Below, one piece after another: positions 25,410 through 34,345 of a stretch of 64,000 bases of DNA. Within the stretch, counting starts at the first letter, position 1. Each line of letters opens with the position of its first letter. The DNA lies in assembly GCF_000372745.1 (NCBI RefSeq), contig NZ_KB889687.1, forward strand, positions 1 to 64,000, written 5' to 3'. Position numbers and translations under genes: made by a program. Source of the stretch: Embleya scabrispora DSM 41855 (lineage in GTDB: Bacteria > Actinomycetota > Actinomycetes > Streptomycetales > Streptomycetaceae). The notes below the pieces were generated by a model, which saw only the letters and a program-made list of their open reading frames with translations, was not told the DNA's origin and did no database searches.

Positions 25410-26145
25410 GCGGCCCGTCCCGAAACGGTGCCACCCGGGTACCGGCGCCGGCCAGCCAGGCGTCCAGGCGGGTCGCGTCCGTGTTCGCGCGCACCAGCAG
25501 GCGGGAGATCCGCCACGGGTCGTCCTCGCGCGAGCTGTGCGCGTCGCGCACGGCCATCGCGGTGCGAAAGCCGGCGAGTCGCACCGCCTCGCGCACGGCC
25601 GCGTTGTTGTAGCCGAACGGATAGGCGAACGAGGTGATCGGGCGCTCCAGTTCGGCTTCCAGCCGCTCGCGCGAGTCGGTGATCTCGCGGTGCATCGGCT
25701 CGATCGGCAGGGTGTCCAACTCGCGGTGCGTACAGCCGTGCGCGCCGATGGTCAGGCCCGGCGCGTCGGCGATCCCGCGCAGGTCGTCCCAGCTGAGCAT
25801 CGCGGCGGGTGGCAGCGCCGGCCGCGGGGTGGGCCACAGCGCGTCGGTGGTGACGTAGAGGGTCACCGGCAGATTCCGCTCGACCAGTTGCGGCAGCGCG
25901 TGGCGGGCGAAGTCGGCGTAGCCGTCGTCGAAGGTGATCAGCACGCTGTGTCGGGGCAGGTCGCGCCCGCCGTGCAGGGCCTCGGTGAAACGGTCCAGAT
26001 CCACCGGGACCCGGCCGCCGGCCAGGATCCGGTCGAGGTGGCGGCCGAACTCGGCCGGGCCGACCGTGAACGGCGCGATCCACGGCGGCGGGTCGTCGCG
26101 CACGGAGTGGTACAGCAGTACCGGAACCGCGGCCTCGGATCTCAT
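25306..26145 (-). CDS. Polysaccharide deacetylase (NodB/CE4 family)
   Basis: A 279-residue enzyme with NodB homology. Motif 1 is ITFDDGYADFARHALP (catalytic and metal Asp pair near residue 73), motif 2 is IGAHGCTHRELD (HxxxH metal ligands), and the later FAYPFGYNNAAVREA is also typical. It removes N- or O-acetyl groups from surface polysaccharides. No signal peptide is evident, so it may act on intermediates inside the cell or be poorly predicted. The ATG at 26145 has AAGGGA upstream and overlaps the preceding stop in ATGA. It is the last gene of the six-gene operon. Its 3' 104 nt overlap the GH16 gene. Confidence 0.87.
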   Translation of the reverse strand: MRSEAAVPVLLYHSVRDDPPPWIAPFTVGPAEFGRHLDRILAGGRVPVDLDRFTEALHGGRDLPRHSVLITFDDGYADFARHALPQLVERNLPVTLYVTTDALWPTPRPALPPAAMLSWDDLRGIADAPGLTIGAHGCTHRELDTLPIEPMHREITDSRERLEAELERPITSFAYPFGYNNAAVREAVRLAGFRTAMAVRDAHSSREDDPWRISRLLVRANTDATRLDAWLAGAGTRVAPFRDGPLTLGWRAWRRTRARRRGHPDPWQGHRDPVADRTG

Positions 26146-26486
26146 CGGTTGTCCCTTCGTACGGCGCGGGTGTGCGCGATGGTGCGGATCAGCGCGGCGG
26201 CGGTGGTCAGCGCCGCGAGCGTGCCGAGCACGCGGGGGCCGGAGAAGGCGCCGGCGAGCAGGAACGCCTCGGCGGTCAGCGCGCACAGCGCGGCGCTGCC
26301 GGCGACCGAGGTCACCGCCGTGGCAAGGACCGTGGCGCTGTCCCCGGCGAGGGCGTAGCCGGGCCCCACCGCCAGGAACGCGACCACCACGAGCACCCGC
26401 AGCGGTTGTCCGGCGGGCAGTGCCGGCGCGCCGAACGCGAGCCAGCCGGCCGCGGCGGGCAACGCCGCGCGGATCGGGCCGGTCAC
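26142..26486 (-). CDS. Small four-span membrane protein (DUF1616-like)
   Basis: A 114-residue hydrophobic protein with about four spans (AALPAAAGWLAFG, RVLVVVAFLAVGPGYALA, ATVLATAVTSVAGSAALCAL, VLGTLAALTTAAALIRTI). The VVAFLAVGPGYAL segment resembles the start of DUF1616 proteins found in archaeal and actinobacterial glycan loci. The GTG start overlaps the stop of the large glycosyltransferase (GTGA), and its own stop overlaps the deacetylase start (ATGA). Likely an accessory of the polysaccharide membrane complex. Confidence 0.75.
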   Translation of the reverse strand: MTGPIRAALPAAAGWLAFGAPALPAGQPLRVLVVVAFLAVGPGYALAGDSATVLATAVTSVAGSAALCALTAEAFLLAGAFSGPRVLGTLAALTTAAALIRTIAHTRAVRRDNR

Positions 26487-29296
26487 CGTCGGGGGCCGCT
26501 TCGGGCCGGGGCGTCCCGCGTCCGCGCGGCCTGCGGCGGCGCGGTTCCGCTCGGCTCGGTGCTCGGGTCGATTCGGTAGATCACCGCGTCCCGATCGCGC
26601 AGGAGCAGGGTGAAGCGCGGTGCCGTGGAAAGCGTGTGGTCCATTCGTTGGAGCGCGCCGGCCGGCAGCAGGCCGGTCTGCTCGCATTCGGCCCGCTGAG
26701 CGGCGGTCAGGAACAGGTACGCGGTGTGACCGGCGTATTCGTCGGCCAGCGCGGTCAGGCCGGCGACCGGATCGTGCACGACGCCCTCACGCAGGGTCGG
26801 CGTCTCCATCGCGAACCAGCGGTGTTGTTGTCGCTCGTAGTCGGCGTAGGCGCCGGGGAAGTTGTTGGTGGCCGCGACGATCAGATCGCCGGGGGCGGAC
26901 ACGGTGGCCAGCCACTGCCGGGCGGCGATCTCGCCGTCGGCGAAGTGGTTCTGCCGCTCCTTGCCGTAATAGCCGAACACGAACCCGGTGAGCAGCAGCG
27001 CGAACACCACCGGGAGCAGCACCGCGCGCGGGCGCGGGCGGCCTCGGTCGCCGAACAGCGGTGCCAGCCACGAGGCGATCAGGAACGCCAGCGCCGGGAG
27101 CGCGAACAGGTAGACGCGGAAGATGATTTCGCCGCCGTAGGCGCCGGCCGCGAGCAGCGGCAGCGGCGCGATCGCCAGCAGCGTGGCGGGCGAGCGGCGC
27201 AACCGGGGGCAGCGGACCAGCGCGGCGGCGGCGAGCAGCACCACGCCGACGGTCAGTGCACGATCGACCCGGGCGACCAGCACCTGCCCGGGTTCGGCGG
27301 TGCCCAGATCGACCATCCCGGCGTGCGCGTTGGCCTCGAATCGGCCGAACTGTGCCCAGGAGGAGCCGAATTGGTCGAGGAGGAAGGGGCGGGCCACGGT
27401 CAGGTCCCAGGCCGGGACGGCAACGGCGACGAGCGCGAGCAGGGGCAGGGCGACCCGGCGGTGGTCACGCGAGCAGGCCAGGGCACCGACCGCGACCACA
27501 AGCATCAGCGGGGTGAGCTGATGCGCCGTCACCACCGCGAGCACGAGCGGCGTGCACAGGGCGACAGTGGCGAGCGGGCGCCGGTCGCGGTCCAGGACCA
27601 GCGCCAGGATGCTCACATACAGTACGAACGCGAAGGTCTGCGGCGCGAAGTAGTCCTGGCCGACCCACGCGGTGCCGAAGTGGATCCACACCGCCGCCCA
27701 GACGACCCGCCGGTTGCGGGTGAGGGTGCGATAAAGCAGAACCAGCGGGCCGATCAGCAGCAGGTCGAAGGCGAGCGGCGACCAGGTCGCCATGGTCAGC
27801 GCGTCGTGCACGCCGACGCCGCGGACCACCGCGGCGGCTGCGGCGAAGAAGCCCGGCCACTGGTGATACGGCGCCAACTCACCCGCGTGCGGCAGGGTTT
27901 CGCCGGTGCGCAGGAACTGGTCGACCACCTCTACGTGCTTCCACGCCCACGCGTAGCGCAGATGTTCGTACAGCACCGCGGGGGTCGCGTGCAGCATGGT
28001 CACCAACGCGCCGGTGTACAGCGCGTATCGGGGCGCCCGGGCGGCGCGGTCGAGCAGCGTCGCGGCGAAGCCCGCGGTGAGCAGGCCCAGTGCGCACCAG
28101 TACAGCACCGGCAGCACGTCCAGCAGGCCCAGACCGCCCATCCGGTCCACCGCGACCGGCATGCGCATCGCGAGCACCCACAGCAGTGCGGCGACCGGCA
28201 GCGCGAGCAGCCCGAACGCGCGGAAGGCGAGCGCCGCGGCGGTGGGCCGCGGGTCGTGGCCCAGGCCGCGCAGTCGACCGGTCGCGTAGCCGAGCGCGGT
28301 GGTGAGCACGCCCAGGGCCAGGGCGGGGATGGTGGCCTTGGGTGGCGCGGCGTCCGGCGCGAACGGCCGGACCAGGGCCCGTGGGATCGTCGAGGCCAGG
28401 TAGGAACGCTCGGAGGCGAGCGCGGTGTCGGTGCCGGTGTGCCGGCTGACCGCGGCCTTGGACAGGCCCTCGGCCCAGCAGCGGGCCCGAAAGTAGCGCC
28501 ATGTGGTGCGCGCGGCGGGGACACGGTGGCGGACCACGGCGGCGGGTTCGTAGGCGAGCGTGCCGCCGCGGTGTCGGGCCGCCGCGCGGATGCACAGTTC
28601 GGTCTCCTCGCAGCCCAGCGGGCGAACACCGACCCGGCCCAGGTCGGTGCGGAAGCCGCCGATGTCGAGCAGCACGCCGCGCCGGAAGGACATGTTGGCG
28701 CCGATCAGATTGCGTACCGGCGCGGCGTGTTCGGGCATGCCCCGGTAGGTGCAGCCGACCACCCAGTCGAATTCGGCCGGGAACCAGGCCGGGCGGCCGG
28801 TGTCCCAGTTCGGCCGGATCCGGCCGCCGACGCCGAGCACCTTCGGGTCGGTGTAACCGTCGAGCAGGCGCATGGTCCAGTCGGGTTCGGCCACCGCGTC
28901 GTCGTCGAGGAAGGCCACGATCTCGCCGTGCGCGCCCTCGACGCCGGTGTTGCGCGCCCCGGAGAGGCCGCGTCGACCGCGGTTGCGCAGCACGGTGACG
29001 TCGGTGAACTCGCGGGCCGCGCGGGAGGCGAGTTCGTGGCAGTGGTCGGCGACCAGGATCGTCTCGGCCGGTGGCTCGTCCTGGGCCCGGATCGAGGCGA
29101 GGGCCGCGCTCAGGTCGTCCCAGCGATCCATCGTGTAGGCGCAGACGATCACCGTCAGGGTGGGTCGGGGCGGCGTGTACTCCGCCGGTGGCACCGCGTG
29201 CCGGGCCGCCGCCGCCCGCGCTCGTCGGACGGCCGCCTCCTCGGCCCGGATGGCGACCCAGGCCAGGCGTCTGGTGCGTGGTGGGGTCTCCGTCAT
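26483..29296 (-). CDS. GT2 glycosyltransferase fused to polytopic membrane domain
   Basis: A 937-residue fusion. Residues about 50-290 are a GT-A family-2 transferase: TLTVIVCAYTMDRWDDLSAAL, the metal-binding AFLDDDAVAEPDW, NLIGANMSFRR, and the acceptor-side CEETELCIRAA. From about residue 330 it becomes a polytopic membrane protein with roughly a dozen hydrophobic spans and a final soluble region (about 800-920), resembling dolichyl/GT-C-type transferases or polymerases. GGGAGG precedes the ATG of MTETPPRTRR. It overlaps both neighbours by 4 nt. These activities are normally separate genes; internal Met codons around MRMPVAVDRMG could allow a second product. Confidence 0.88.
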   Translation of the reverse strand: MTETPPRTRRLAWVAIRAEEAAVRRARAAAARHAVPPAEYTPPRPTLTVIVCAYTMDRWDDLSAALASIRAQDEPPAETILVADHCHELASRAAREFTDVTVLRNRGRRGLSGARNTGVEGAHGEIVAFLDDDAVAEPDWTMRLLDGYTDPKVLGVGGRIRPNWDTGRPAWFPAEFDWVVGCTYRGMPEHAAPVRNLIGANMSFRRGVLLDIGGFRTDLGRVGVRPLGCEETELCIRAAARHRGGTLAYEPAAVVRHRVPAARTTWRYFRARCWAEGLSKAAVSRHTGTDTALASERSYLASTIPRALVRPFAPDAAPPKATIPALALGVLTTALGYATGRLRGLGHDPRPTAAALAFRAFGLLALPVAALLWVLAMRMPVAVDRMGGLGLLDVLPVLYWCALGLLTAGFAATLLDRAARAPRYALYTGALVTMLHATPAVLYEHLRYAWAWKHVEVVDQFLRTGETLPHAGELAPYHQWPGFFAAAAAVVRGVGVHDALTMATWSPLAFDLLLIGPLVLLYRTLTRNRRVVWAAVWIHFGTAWVGQDYFAPQTFAFVLYVSILALVLDRDRRPLATVALCTPLVLAVVTAHQLTPLMLVVAVGALACSRDHRRVALPLLALVAVAVPAWDLTVARPFLLDQFGSSWAQFGRFEANAHAGMVDLGTAEPGQVLVARVDRALTVGVVLLAAAALVRCPRLRRSPATLLAIAPLPLLAAGAYGGEIIFRVYLFALPALAFLIASWLAPLFGDRGRPRPRAVLLPVVFALLLTGFVFGYYGKERQNHFADGEIAARQWLATVSAPGDLIVAATNNFPGAYADYERQQHRWFAMETPTLREGVVHDPVAGLTALADEYAGHTAYLFLTAAQRAECEQTGLLPAGALQRMDHTLSTAPRFTLLLRDRDAVIYRIDPSTEPSGTAPPQAARTRDAPARSGPRR

Positions 29297-30585
29297 GCGG
29301 GCCTCCCGGGGGTGGCGGGCAGCCAGACCCGGCGGGCCGTCAGCAGCGCGAGCGCGGTCGCGGTCTGCGCGCCGAGCCACGCGACGCCGGCGCCGAGCAC
29401 GCCGAGCACGGGCAGCAGGACGACGGTCAGGGCCAGTACGGCGGTCGCGAGCCCGGCCTGGACGGCGACCACCACGCGCATCCGGCCGAGCACGCGGCAT
29501 GCGCTGATCGCGGTGGCGACCACCAGGTGTGGCAGCGCGGACAGGGCCAGCAGTTGCAGCAGCGTGGATCCGTCGCGGGCGTAGCCGGGGCCGAACACGC
29601 GCAGGACCAGGGGCGCGCCGGCGACGAGAGCGGTGATCGCGAGTGTGAGCAATGCTCCGGTATGCCACAGCACCCGGTGACAGCCCGCGGCGAGTCCGGC
29701 ACCCTCGCCGGCCGCTTCGACCAGCAGCGACGCGCCCATGTTGAGGCTGATCAGGTAGAGCGTGTTGGCCACCACCCAGGCGAGCGAAAAGTAGGCGCTC
29801 TCCCGGGCACCGGCGTGTTCCAGCACGATGATCGGCGGCAGCGTGGTCGCGGCCAGCCAGCACAGCGTGCCCAGATAGTCGGCGCCGGCGTAGCGCAGGA
29901 TGGAACGGGCGGGCAGGAAGCCGGACTCGTCCCGGGCGCGCGCGGGACGGCGGGTCGGGAGCAGTCGGGCGAACAGCCACGCGTCCACCACGACCAGGGT
30001 GCAGATCAGGGCGAGGGTCCAGGACATCAGGATCCCGAGCGTGGGCATGAGCCCGGCGAGCGCGGCGACGAGAACGATCTTGGCGACCGCGAAGCCGCTG
30101 TTCTTGCCGACCACCAGTCCCGGTCGGCGCAGCCCGGTGAGCGCGCCGTCCTGGAGCGCGAAGAGCGCGTACGCCACGGTGGTGGCCACGAAGCAGCAGC
30201 CGGCCGCCGGGTGGCGAAGGAACCCCAGGCTCGGCGCGCACACCGGGATCAGCGCCAGGAAGCCCACCACCGCGATCAGCGTGGCGCCGCACGCGGCGGC
30301 GTACGCGACCCGGATCAGCGCACGCCGGTCGTGCCCCGCCCGCGGCAGGAACCGCACGAGCACGTTGCCCAGGCCGAGTTGCCCCAGCCCGGAGAGCAGC
30401 ATCAGCGCGGACACGGCGGCATAGCCGCGGCCCACCGTCGCGTCGCCGTACCGGCGGGTGGCAAGTGCCCAGTAGCCGGCGCCGAATGCCGAGGTGACCA
30501 GCGAGCCGACGGTCAGCACATGGCCGTTGCGCAGCAGCGGGTCGGCCCCCGGGCGGCTCGGCCGGCGCAGCTGAGCCTGCGTCAC
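29293..30585 (-). CDS. Polysaccharide flippase (Wzx-like, MOP superfamily)
   Basis: A 430-residue integral membrane protein with about 12-14 spans, typical of oligosaccharide flippases. It carries lipid-linked repeat units across the membrane. The N-terminal helix pair LTVGSLVTSAFGAGYWALATRRYG and GLGNVLVRFLPRAGHDR are characteristic of actinobacterial members. The GTG start at 30585 overlaps the preceding stop (GTGA), and its own stop overlaps the next ATG (ATGA). The frame extends upstream, but that part shadows the neighbouring glycosyltransferase. With the GT2 enzymes around it, this implies a Wzx/Wzy-like assembly route. Confidence 0.87.
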   Translation of the reverse strand: MTQAQLRRPSRPGADPLLRNGHVLTVGSLVTSAFGAGYWALATRRYGDATVGRGYAAVSALMLLSGLGQLGLGNVLVRFLPRAGHDRRALIRVAYAAACGATLIAVVGFLALIPVCAPSLGFLRHPAAGCCFVATTVAYALFALQDGALTGLRRPGLVVGKNSGFAVAKIVLVAALAGLMPTLGILMSWTLALICTLVVVDAWLFARLLPTRRPARARDESGFLPARSILRYAGADYLGTLCWLAATTLPPIIVLEHAGARESAYFSLAWVVANTLYLISLNMGASLLVEAAGEGAGLAAGCHRVLWHTGALLTLAITALVAGAPLVLRVFGPGYARDGSTLLQLLALSALPHLVVATAISACRVLGRMRVVVAVQAGLATAVLALTVVLLPVLGVLGAGVAWLGAQTATALALLTARRVWLPATPGRPA

Positions 30586-31856
30586 CGGGCCCGCCCCGGT
30601 TGCTCCCAGGGCGTGTGCGCTCCGTGCATGCGCACCCGGGCGTGCAGGTAGGCGAGCGGGCCGGCGGCCAGCGCACGGCGTTCGAGCCCGGCCAGGCGGG
30701 CGGGCCAGGGGACTTCGGGGCGGCCGGGCGCGCGGGTGCGGGTCAGGGCGTGCCGGATGCCGCCGGGCACGCGGCGGGCGAGCGCGCCGAGCGTGCGTGG
30801 CTCGCGCAGCACGGCGGCGGTCAGATAGGCGCCCAGGCCGGTGCCGTAGCCGCGGACCTGGTGCGCCACCGCGGCGTGATCGGCGCGATGCCGATGCCAG
30901 ATCAGCGCGCCGGGTTCGTAGCCGATTCGGTGGCCGCGCACGATGGTGCGAAAGAACGCGAGCAGATCGTCGCCGCCGCGCGCGGGCGTGCCGACCCCGG
31001 TCGCCGGGTCGAAGCCGCCCATCGCGCGCAGCACGTCGGCACGAAAGGCCATGTTCGCGCCCGAACCGAAGCGCCCCGCGGTGAACGGGAACAGCGGATC
31101 CGCCGGCGGCGCCTGGGCGTCGTACAGCATCGGCTCGAATCCCTTGGTCAGACCCGCGTGGTGATGCAGCATCAGCTGCGCGGGGGTGCGCAGTTCGGCG
31201 GGCAGGATCAGCCCGGTGACACACGCGGGTCGGCCCGCCCGGGCGAAGCCCGCGACCAGGCCGGCGACCCAGCCGGGGTCGGCCAGGACGTCGTCGTCGG
31301 TGAAGGCGAGCAGTTCGCCGGTGGCGGCGGCGATGCCTCGGTTGTGCGCGAGCGCCAGGCCGGCGCGGGGTTCACGGAGATAGCGCACCAGGCCCGCGCA
31401 GCCGCCGCGAACCACGCTCGCGGTGCGGTTGGTGGTGGGCGCGTTGTCCACCACGATCAGCTCGATGTCGGGATAGGTCTGCCACAGCAGGGTGCGCAGG
31501 CACGCGGCGAGCAGTTCGGGTCGCTCCCGGGTCGCCACGATCACGCTGACCCGGGGCGATTTCCGGCGTCCGGGCGGTCCGGGGCTGTGGTCGGGCGGGA
31601 CGGGGGCACCGAATCGGGCGCCGGCGGCGGCGATCAGCCGATCCGGGTCGGCGTCGTGGGATTCCAGGTCGAGCAGGCCCACGGGGATGCCGTCGTGTCG
31701 GATCAGGACGAGTACGGCGCCGGTGGGGCACCCGGCCGGCCGGCCGTCGGGAGTGCTCAGCCGGGCGGCGCCGGCGGCGGTGACATCGAGCACGCGCACA
31801 TGCACCAGATCGGGCGGGGCGGCGGGTTCGGGGTTCGGGTCGGGTCGCGAGGTCAC
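30582..31856 (-). CDS. Glycosyltransferase family 2 with N-terminal extension
   Basis: A 424-residue protein. Residues 1-100 are an extension with no clear homology (LVHVRVLDVTAAGAARLSTPDGRPAG). The GT2 domain starts at about 104 (PRVSVIVATRERPELLAACLRTLL), with the DxD-like LAFTDDDVLADPGW near residue 190, FGSGANMAFRADVLRAMGGFD, and GGDDLLAFFR as the catalytic-base region. It adds a sugar to a growing glycan on the cytoplasmic face. The strong AGGAGG lies inside the upstream gene, 5 nt from the GTG start. It is joined to both neighbours by GTGA overlaps. Confidence 0.87.
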   Translation of the reverse strand: MTSRPDPNPEPAAPPDLVHVRVLDVTAAGAARLSTPDGRPAGCPTGAVLVLIRHDGIPVGLLDLESHDADPDRLIAAAGARFGAPVPPDHSPGPPGRRKSPRVSVIVATRERPELLAACLRTLLWQTYPDIELIVVDNAPTTNRTASVVRGGCAGLVRYLREPRAGLALAHNRGIAAATGELLAFTDDDVLADPGWVAGLVAGFARAGRPACVTGLILPAELRTPAQLMLHHHAGLTKGFEPMLYDAQAPPADPLFPFTAGRFGSGANMAFRADVLRAMGGFDPATGVGTPARGGDDLLAFFRTIVRGHRIGYEPGALIWHRHRADHAAVAHQVRGYGTGLGAYLTAAVLREPRTLGALARRVPGGIRHALTRTRAPGRPEVPWPARLAGLERRALAAGPLAYLHARVRMHGAHTPWEQPGRAR

Positions 31857-32662
31857 CCCTCCTCCCCTGCCCGGATCGTCCGCACGCCGCCGTGCTCGCG
31901 CAACACGGTGCGCAGCACCCGGTGTCCGTCGCGCAACGCGTTGAGATTGGATCGGCCGCTGCGGCGCGGCAGTTCGAGGCTGGGCACCTCGGCGATGCGC
32001 AGCCCGGCGCGAAGCGCGCGGACGATCATCTCGGCCTCGATCTCGAAGCCGGTCGAGCGCAGGTCGAGGTGGTCGAGGAAACACCGGCGAAACGCACAGA
32101 AGCCGTAGCACAGATCGGTGAGCCGATAGCGGTAGAGCCGGCGCACCAGCGCCATCAGCGCGTGGTTGCCGATGCTGCGCAGCGTGGTCAGGTCCAGTGA
32201 TCCGCCGCCGCCGACGAACCGGGAGCCCTTGACGAAGTCGTAGCCGTTGGTCAGGAAGTGCACGTAGTGCGGGATCTCCTGGGGCGACATGCTCCCGTCG
32301 GCGTCGATGGTGACGATGATGTCGCCGGTCGCGTGCCGGAATCCGGTCCGCAGCGCGCTGCCCTTGCCGGGCCCGGACTGCGGGATGACCCGGGCCGCGG
32401 GCAGGTAGCGGCGGGTGATCAGCGAGGTGGCGTCGGTGGAGTCGCCGTCGATCAGCAGGACCTCGTCGACGCCTTCGGGGATCTGTTGGAGCACCCAGGG
32501 CAGATTGCGGGCCTCGTTGCGGGCGGGCACGACCAGGGTGACCCGATCGCGCGGCGCCGGGCCCGGTGCCGAGTGCCCGGCGCGCAGCGGTGTACCGCCG
32601 GGCAGTTCGGCGATCCGGGGCAATGGACGTGTCGCGTGTGCCGTGTGCGTCGTGTCGTGCAT
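31853..32662 (-). CDS. GT2 glycosyltransferase, dolichol-phosphate-mannose-synthase-like
   Basis: A 269-residue transferase and first gene of the operon. The GT2 core is VTLVVPARNEARNLPWVLQQIP (about 40-60), LLIDGDSTDATSLITRR, and IIVTIDADGSMSPQEI with the DxD motif near residue 132. GFEIEAEMIVRALRAGLRIAEVP is typical of polyprenyl-phosphate sugar transferases. It lacks membrane spans. It probably makes the lipid-phosphate sugar donor used by the GT-C-like domain of the operon. The ATG of MHDTTHT is chosen because GGAGGGGG lies 8 nt upstream; the frame is open for 36 codons further. Confidence 0.88.
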   Translation of the reverse strand: MHDTTHTAHATRPLPRIAELPGGTPLRAGHSAPGPAPRDRVTLVVPARNEARNLPWVLQQIPEGVDEVLLIDGDSTDATSLITRRYLPAARVIPQSGPGKGSALRTGFRHATGDIIVTIDADGSMSPQEIPHYVHFLTNGYDFVKGSRFVGGGGSLDLTTLRSIGNHALMALVRRLYRYRLTDLCYGFCAFRRCFLDHLDLRSTGFEIEAEMIVRALRAGLRIAEVPSLELPRRSGRSNLNALRDGHRVLRTVLREHGGVRTIRAGEEG

Positions 32663-32905
32663 GACCAGGCCCCCTCCCGTCTGCCGCGCCCAGGGAGGCA
32701 CACGGCATCGGGCCGGCGAACCGGCCCGAGATCGGTGACGCCGGGTGCCGATGGCGCGACACCCGGTCATCGCTGATCGTGGTTGGACGGCGAAAGCAGG
32801 GTCAATCGGACCGAGGATGCTTTACCAAGACGTTACGGTTGGGCGTTTTTACCGTCGAATGCCAGTTCGGTGATATTTCGTGCTTCCCGGGGTGTTACGA
32901 GGCTT

Positions 32906-34228
32906 TCAGCAGGAGCAGTCGCACGAGCAACATTCGCCGCATTCACAGCAGTTGCCACAGCAGTCGCAACCGTCGCAGCAGTCCCCACAGTCGCACTTGT
33001 GGCAGCAGCCCTGCCGCTGTTGACCGGTGCACGGGTCCTCGAACGACTCCCGGCAGCACCACTGGCACGTGCAGCACAGCCCGGCCCAGATCGCGCAGGC
33101 CACGAACACGTTGTGCCCGCCGGGCGGCGGAGGCGGCGGGGTCGGACCACCGGGCGGACCCCACGGGCTGTTCGGGTCGTACGGGCTGCCGGGCGGCTGC
33201 TGGTTCGGCGGTTGCGGATAGGGCGGCTGCTGGTTGGGCCAGGAGCCCTCGGGCCGCGCGGCCAGGCGCCGTTCCGGCCGCTCGGCGTGCTTGGCGCAGC
33301 CGTTGCCGTGCTTGGCGCCCACCGAGCACGAGGGCGACTCGACCGGGAAGCCCGCGTGCCGGAAGGACCGGTCGATCGCCTCGTCTATCTCGTGCACGAG
33401 CAGCCGGTGGACGAGCACACCGTCGACGAACTCGACCTCGGCCAACGCGAGTCTGATCCCGGTCGCGGCGTCGCGGCACAACCGGTGCGCCTCGTCCGGC
33501 CCGGTCCCGGTGGCGAGCAGCGGGTTCCAGGCGCCGGCGGCACGGTCGGCATGGATGTCCTCGACCGCGTCGAGCAGGTGCGCAAGCCGCCCGAACAACC
33601 GACCCGCCTCGGCCAACGACTCCGCGTTGTCCGGGCGTTCGGCCAGCACCGCGGTGTGCGCGAACGCGGCGCCGGTGGCGGTCTCGGTGGGTTCGGTCAC
33701 GGTCAGCACGGACACACCCGGTCCGGCCAGCGCCTCGACCTCGACCTGCCGATCCACCGCCTCGACCATCACGGCCGTGTCGAAGCCGACCTCCAGCGCG
33801 GCGTCCGCACCCTGGCGGGCCCAGCGCTCGGCGACCCGGCGCGCACCACCGGCCACCGCACGCCGCTTGTACACGCCGTCACCGTCGTCGATGTGGTCGC
33901 GCATCTTCGCCGACGCGAGCACCAGGGACACCGCTCCGGCCAACCGGGCGCCCTCGCCCATCGCGACGTCGGCCCGACGCATCGCGCGCAGCGGACACGG
34001 GCCCGCCTTGCGCCGGCCGTCCGACGTGGGCCGCGCGGACTGCGCCTCGACCAGGACCGAGATGATCAGCCCGTCGTAGTTGGTGGCGACTCGGGCCGCC
34101 TGTCCGTGGTCGTCGCGCAGCGCGAGACACATGCCGCACAGGTGCGCCATCCACTCGCTCTGCAGCTTCTCCGACAGTCGGTGCCGGCACGGCCGGATGA
34201 TCCCGAACAATCCCTCGCCCCATTTCAC
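32906..34228 (-). CDS. DUF5685-family protein with cysteine-rich tail
   Basis: About 440 residues. The N-terminal domain (FGIIRPCRHRLSEKLQSEWMAHLCGMC) contains a Cys/His set resembling the CGLC motif of DUF5685 proteins, and the domain continues to about residue 310. A Pro/Gln-rich linker follows. The last 63 residues contain 24 cysteines, mostly as CC, CxC and CxxC. Function is unknown; metal or Fe-S binding is plausible. The start is uncertain: GTG at 34228 is given, GTG at 34249 and a TTG just before FGIIRP are alternatives. Divergent from the phosphatase gene. Confidence 0.82.
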   Translation of the reverse strand: MKWGEGLFGIIRPCRHRLSEKLQSEWMAHLCGMCLALRDDHGQAARVATNYDGLIISVLVEAQSARPTSDGRRKAGPCPLRAMRRADVAMGEGARLAGAVSLVLASAKMRDHIDDGDGVYKRRAVAGGARRVAERWARQGADAALEVGFDTAVMVEAVDRQVEVEALAGPGVSVLTVTEPTETATGAAFAHTAVLAERPDNAESLAEAGRLFGRLAHLLDAVEDIHADRAAGAWNPLLATGTGPDEAHRLCRDAATGIRLALAEVEFVDGVLVHRLLVHEIDEAIDRSFRHAGFPVESPSCSVGAKHGNGCAKHAERPERRLAARPEGSWPNQQPPYPQPPNQQPPGSPYDPNSPWGPPGGPTPPPPPPGGHNVFVACAIWAGLCCTCQWCCRESFEDPCTGQQRQGCCHKCDCGDCCDGCDCCGNCCECGECCSCDCSC

Positions 34229-34345
34229 TGCGCCGTTCCGGTCCCCCACGGACGGCTCAGCCTACTGATCACCCGTCACCCCCGTTCGGGATCCGCACCC
34301 GGGCCGGCCGGGGTCGACGACCGGCCCACCCATAGGATCCGCAGC

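Noticed and set aside
32783-34345. Long plus-strand frame running into the tyrosine phosphatase
   Set aside because: Antisense shadow of the DUF5685 gene; phosphatase homology starts only at GTG 34346.
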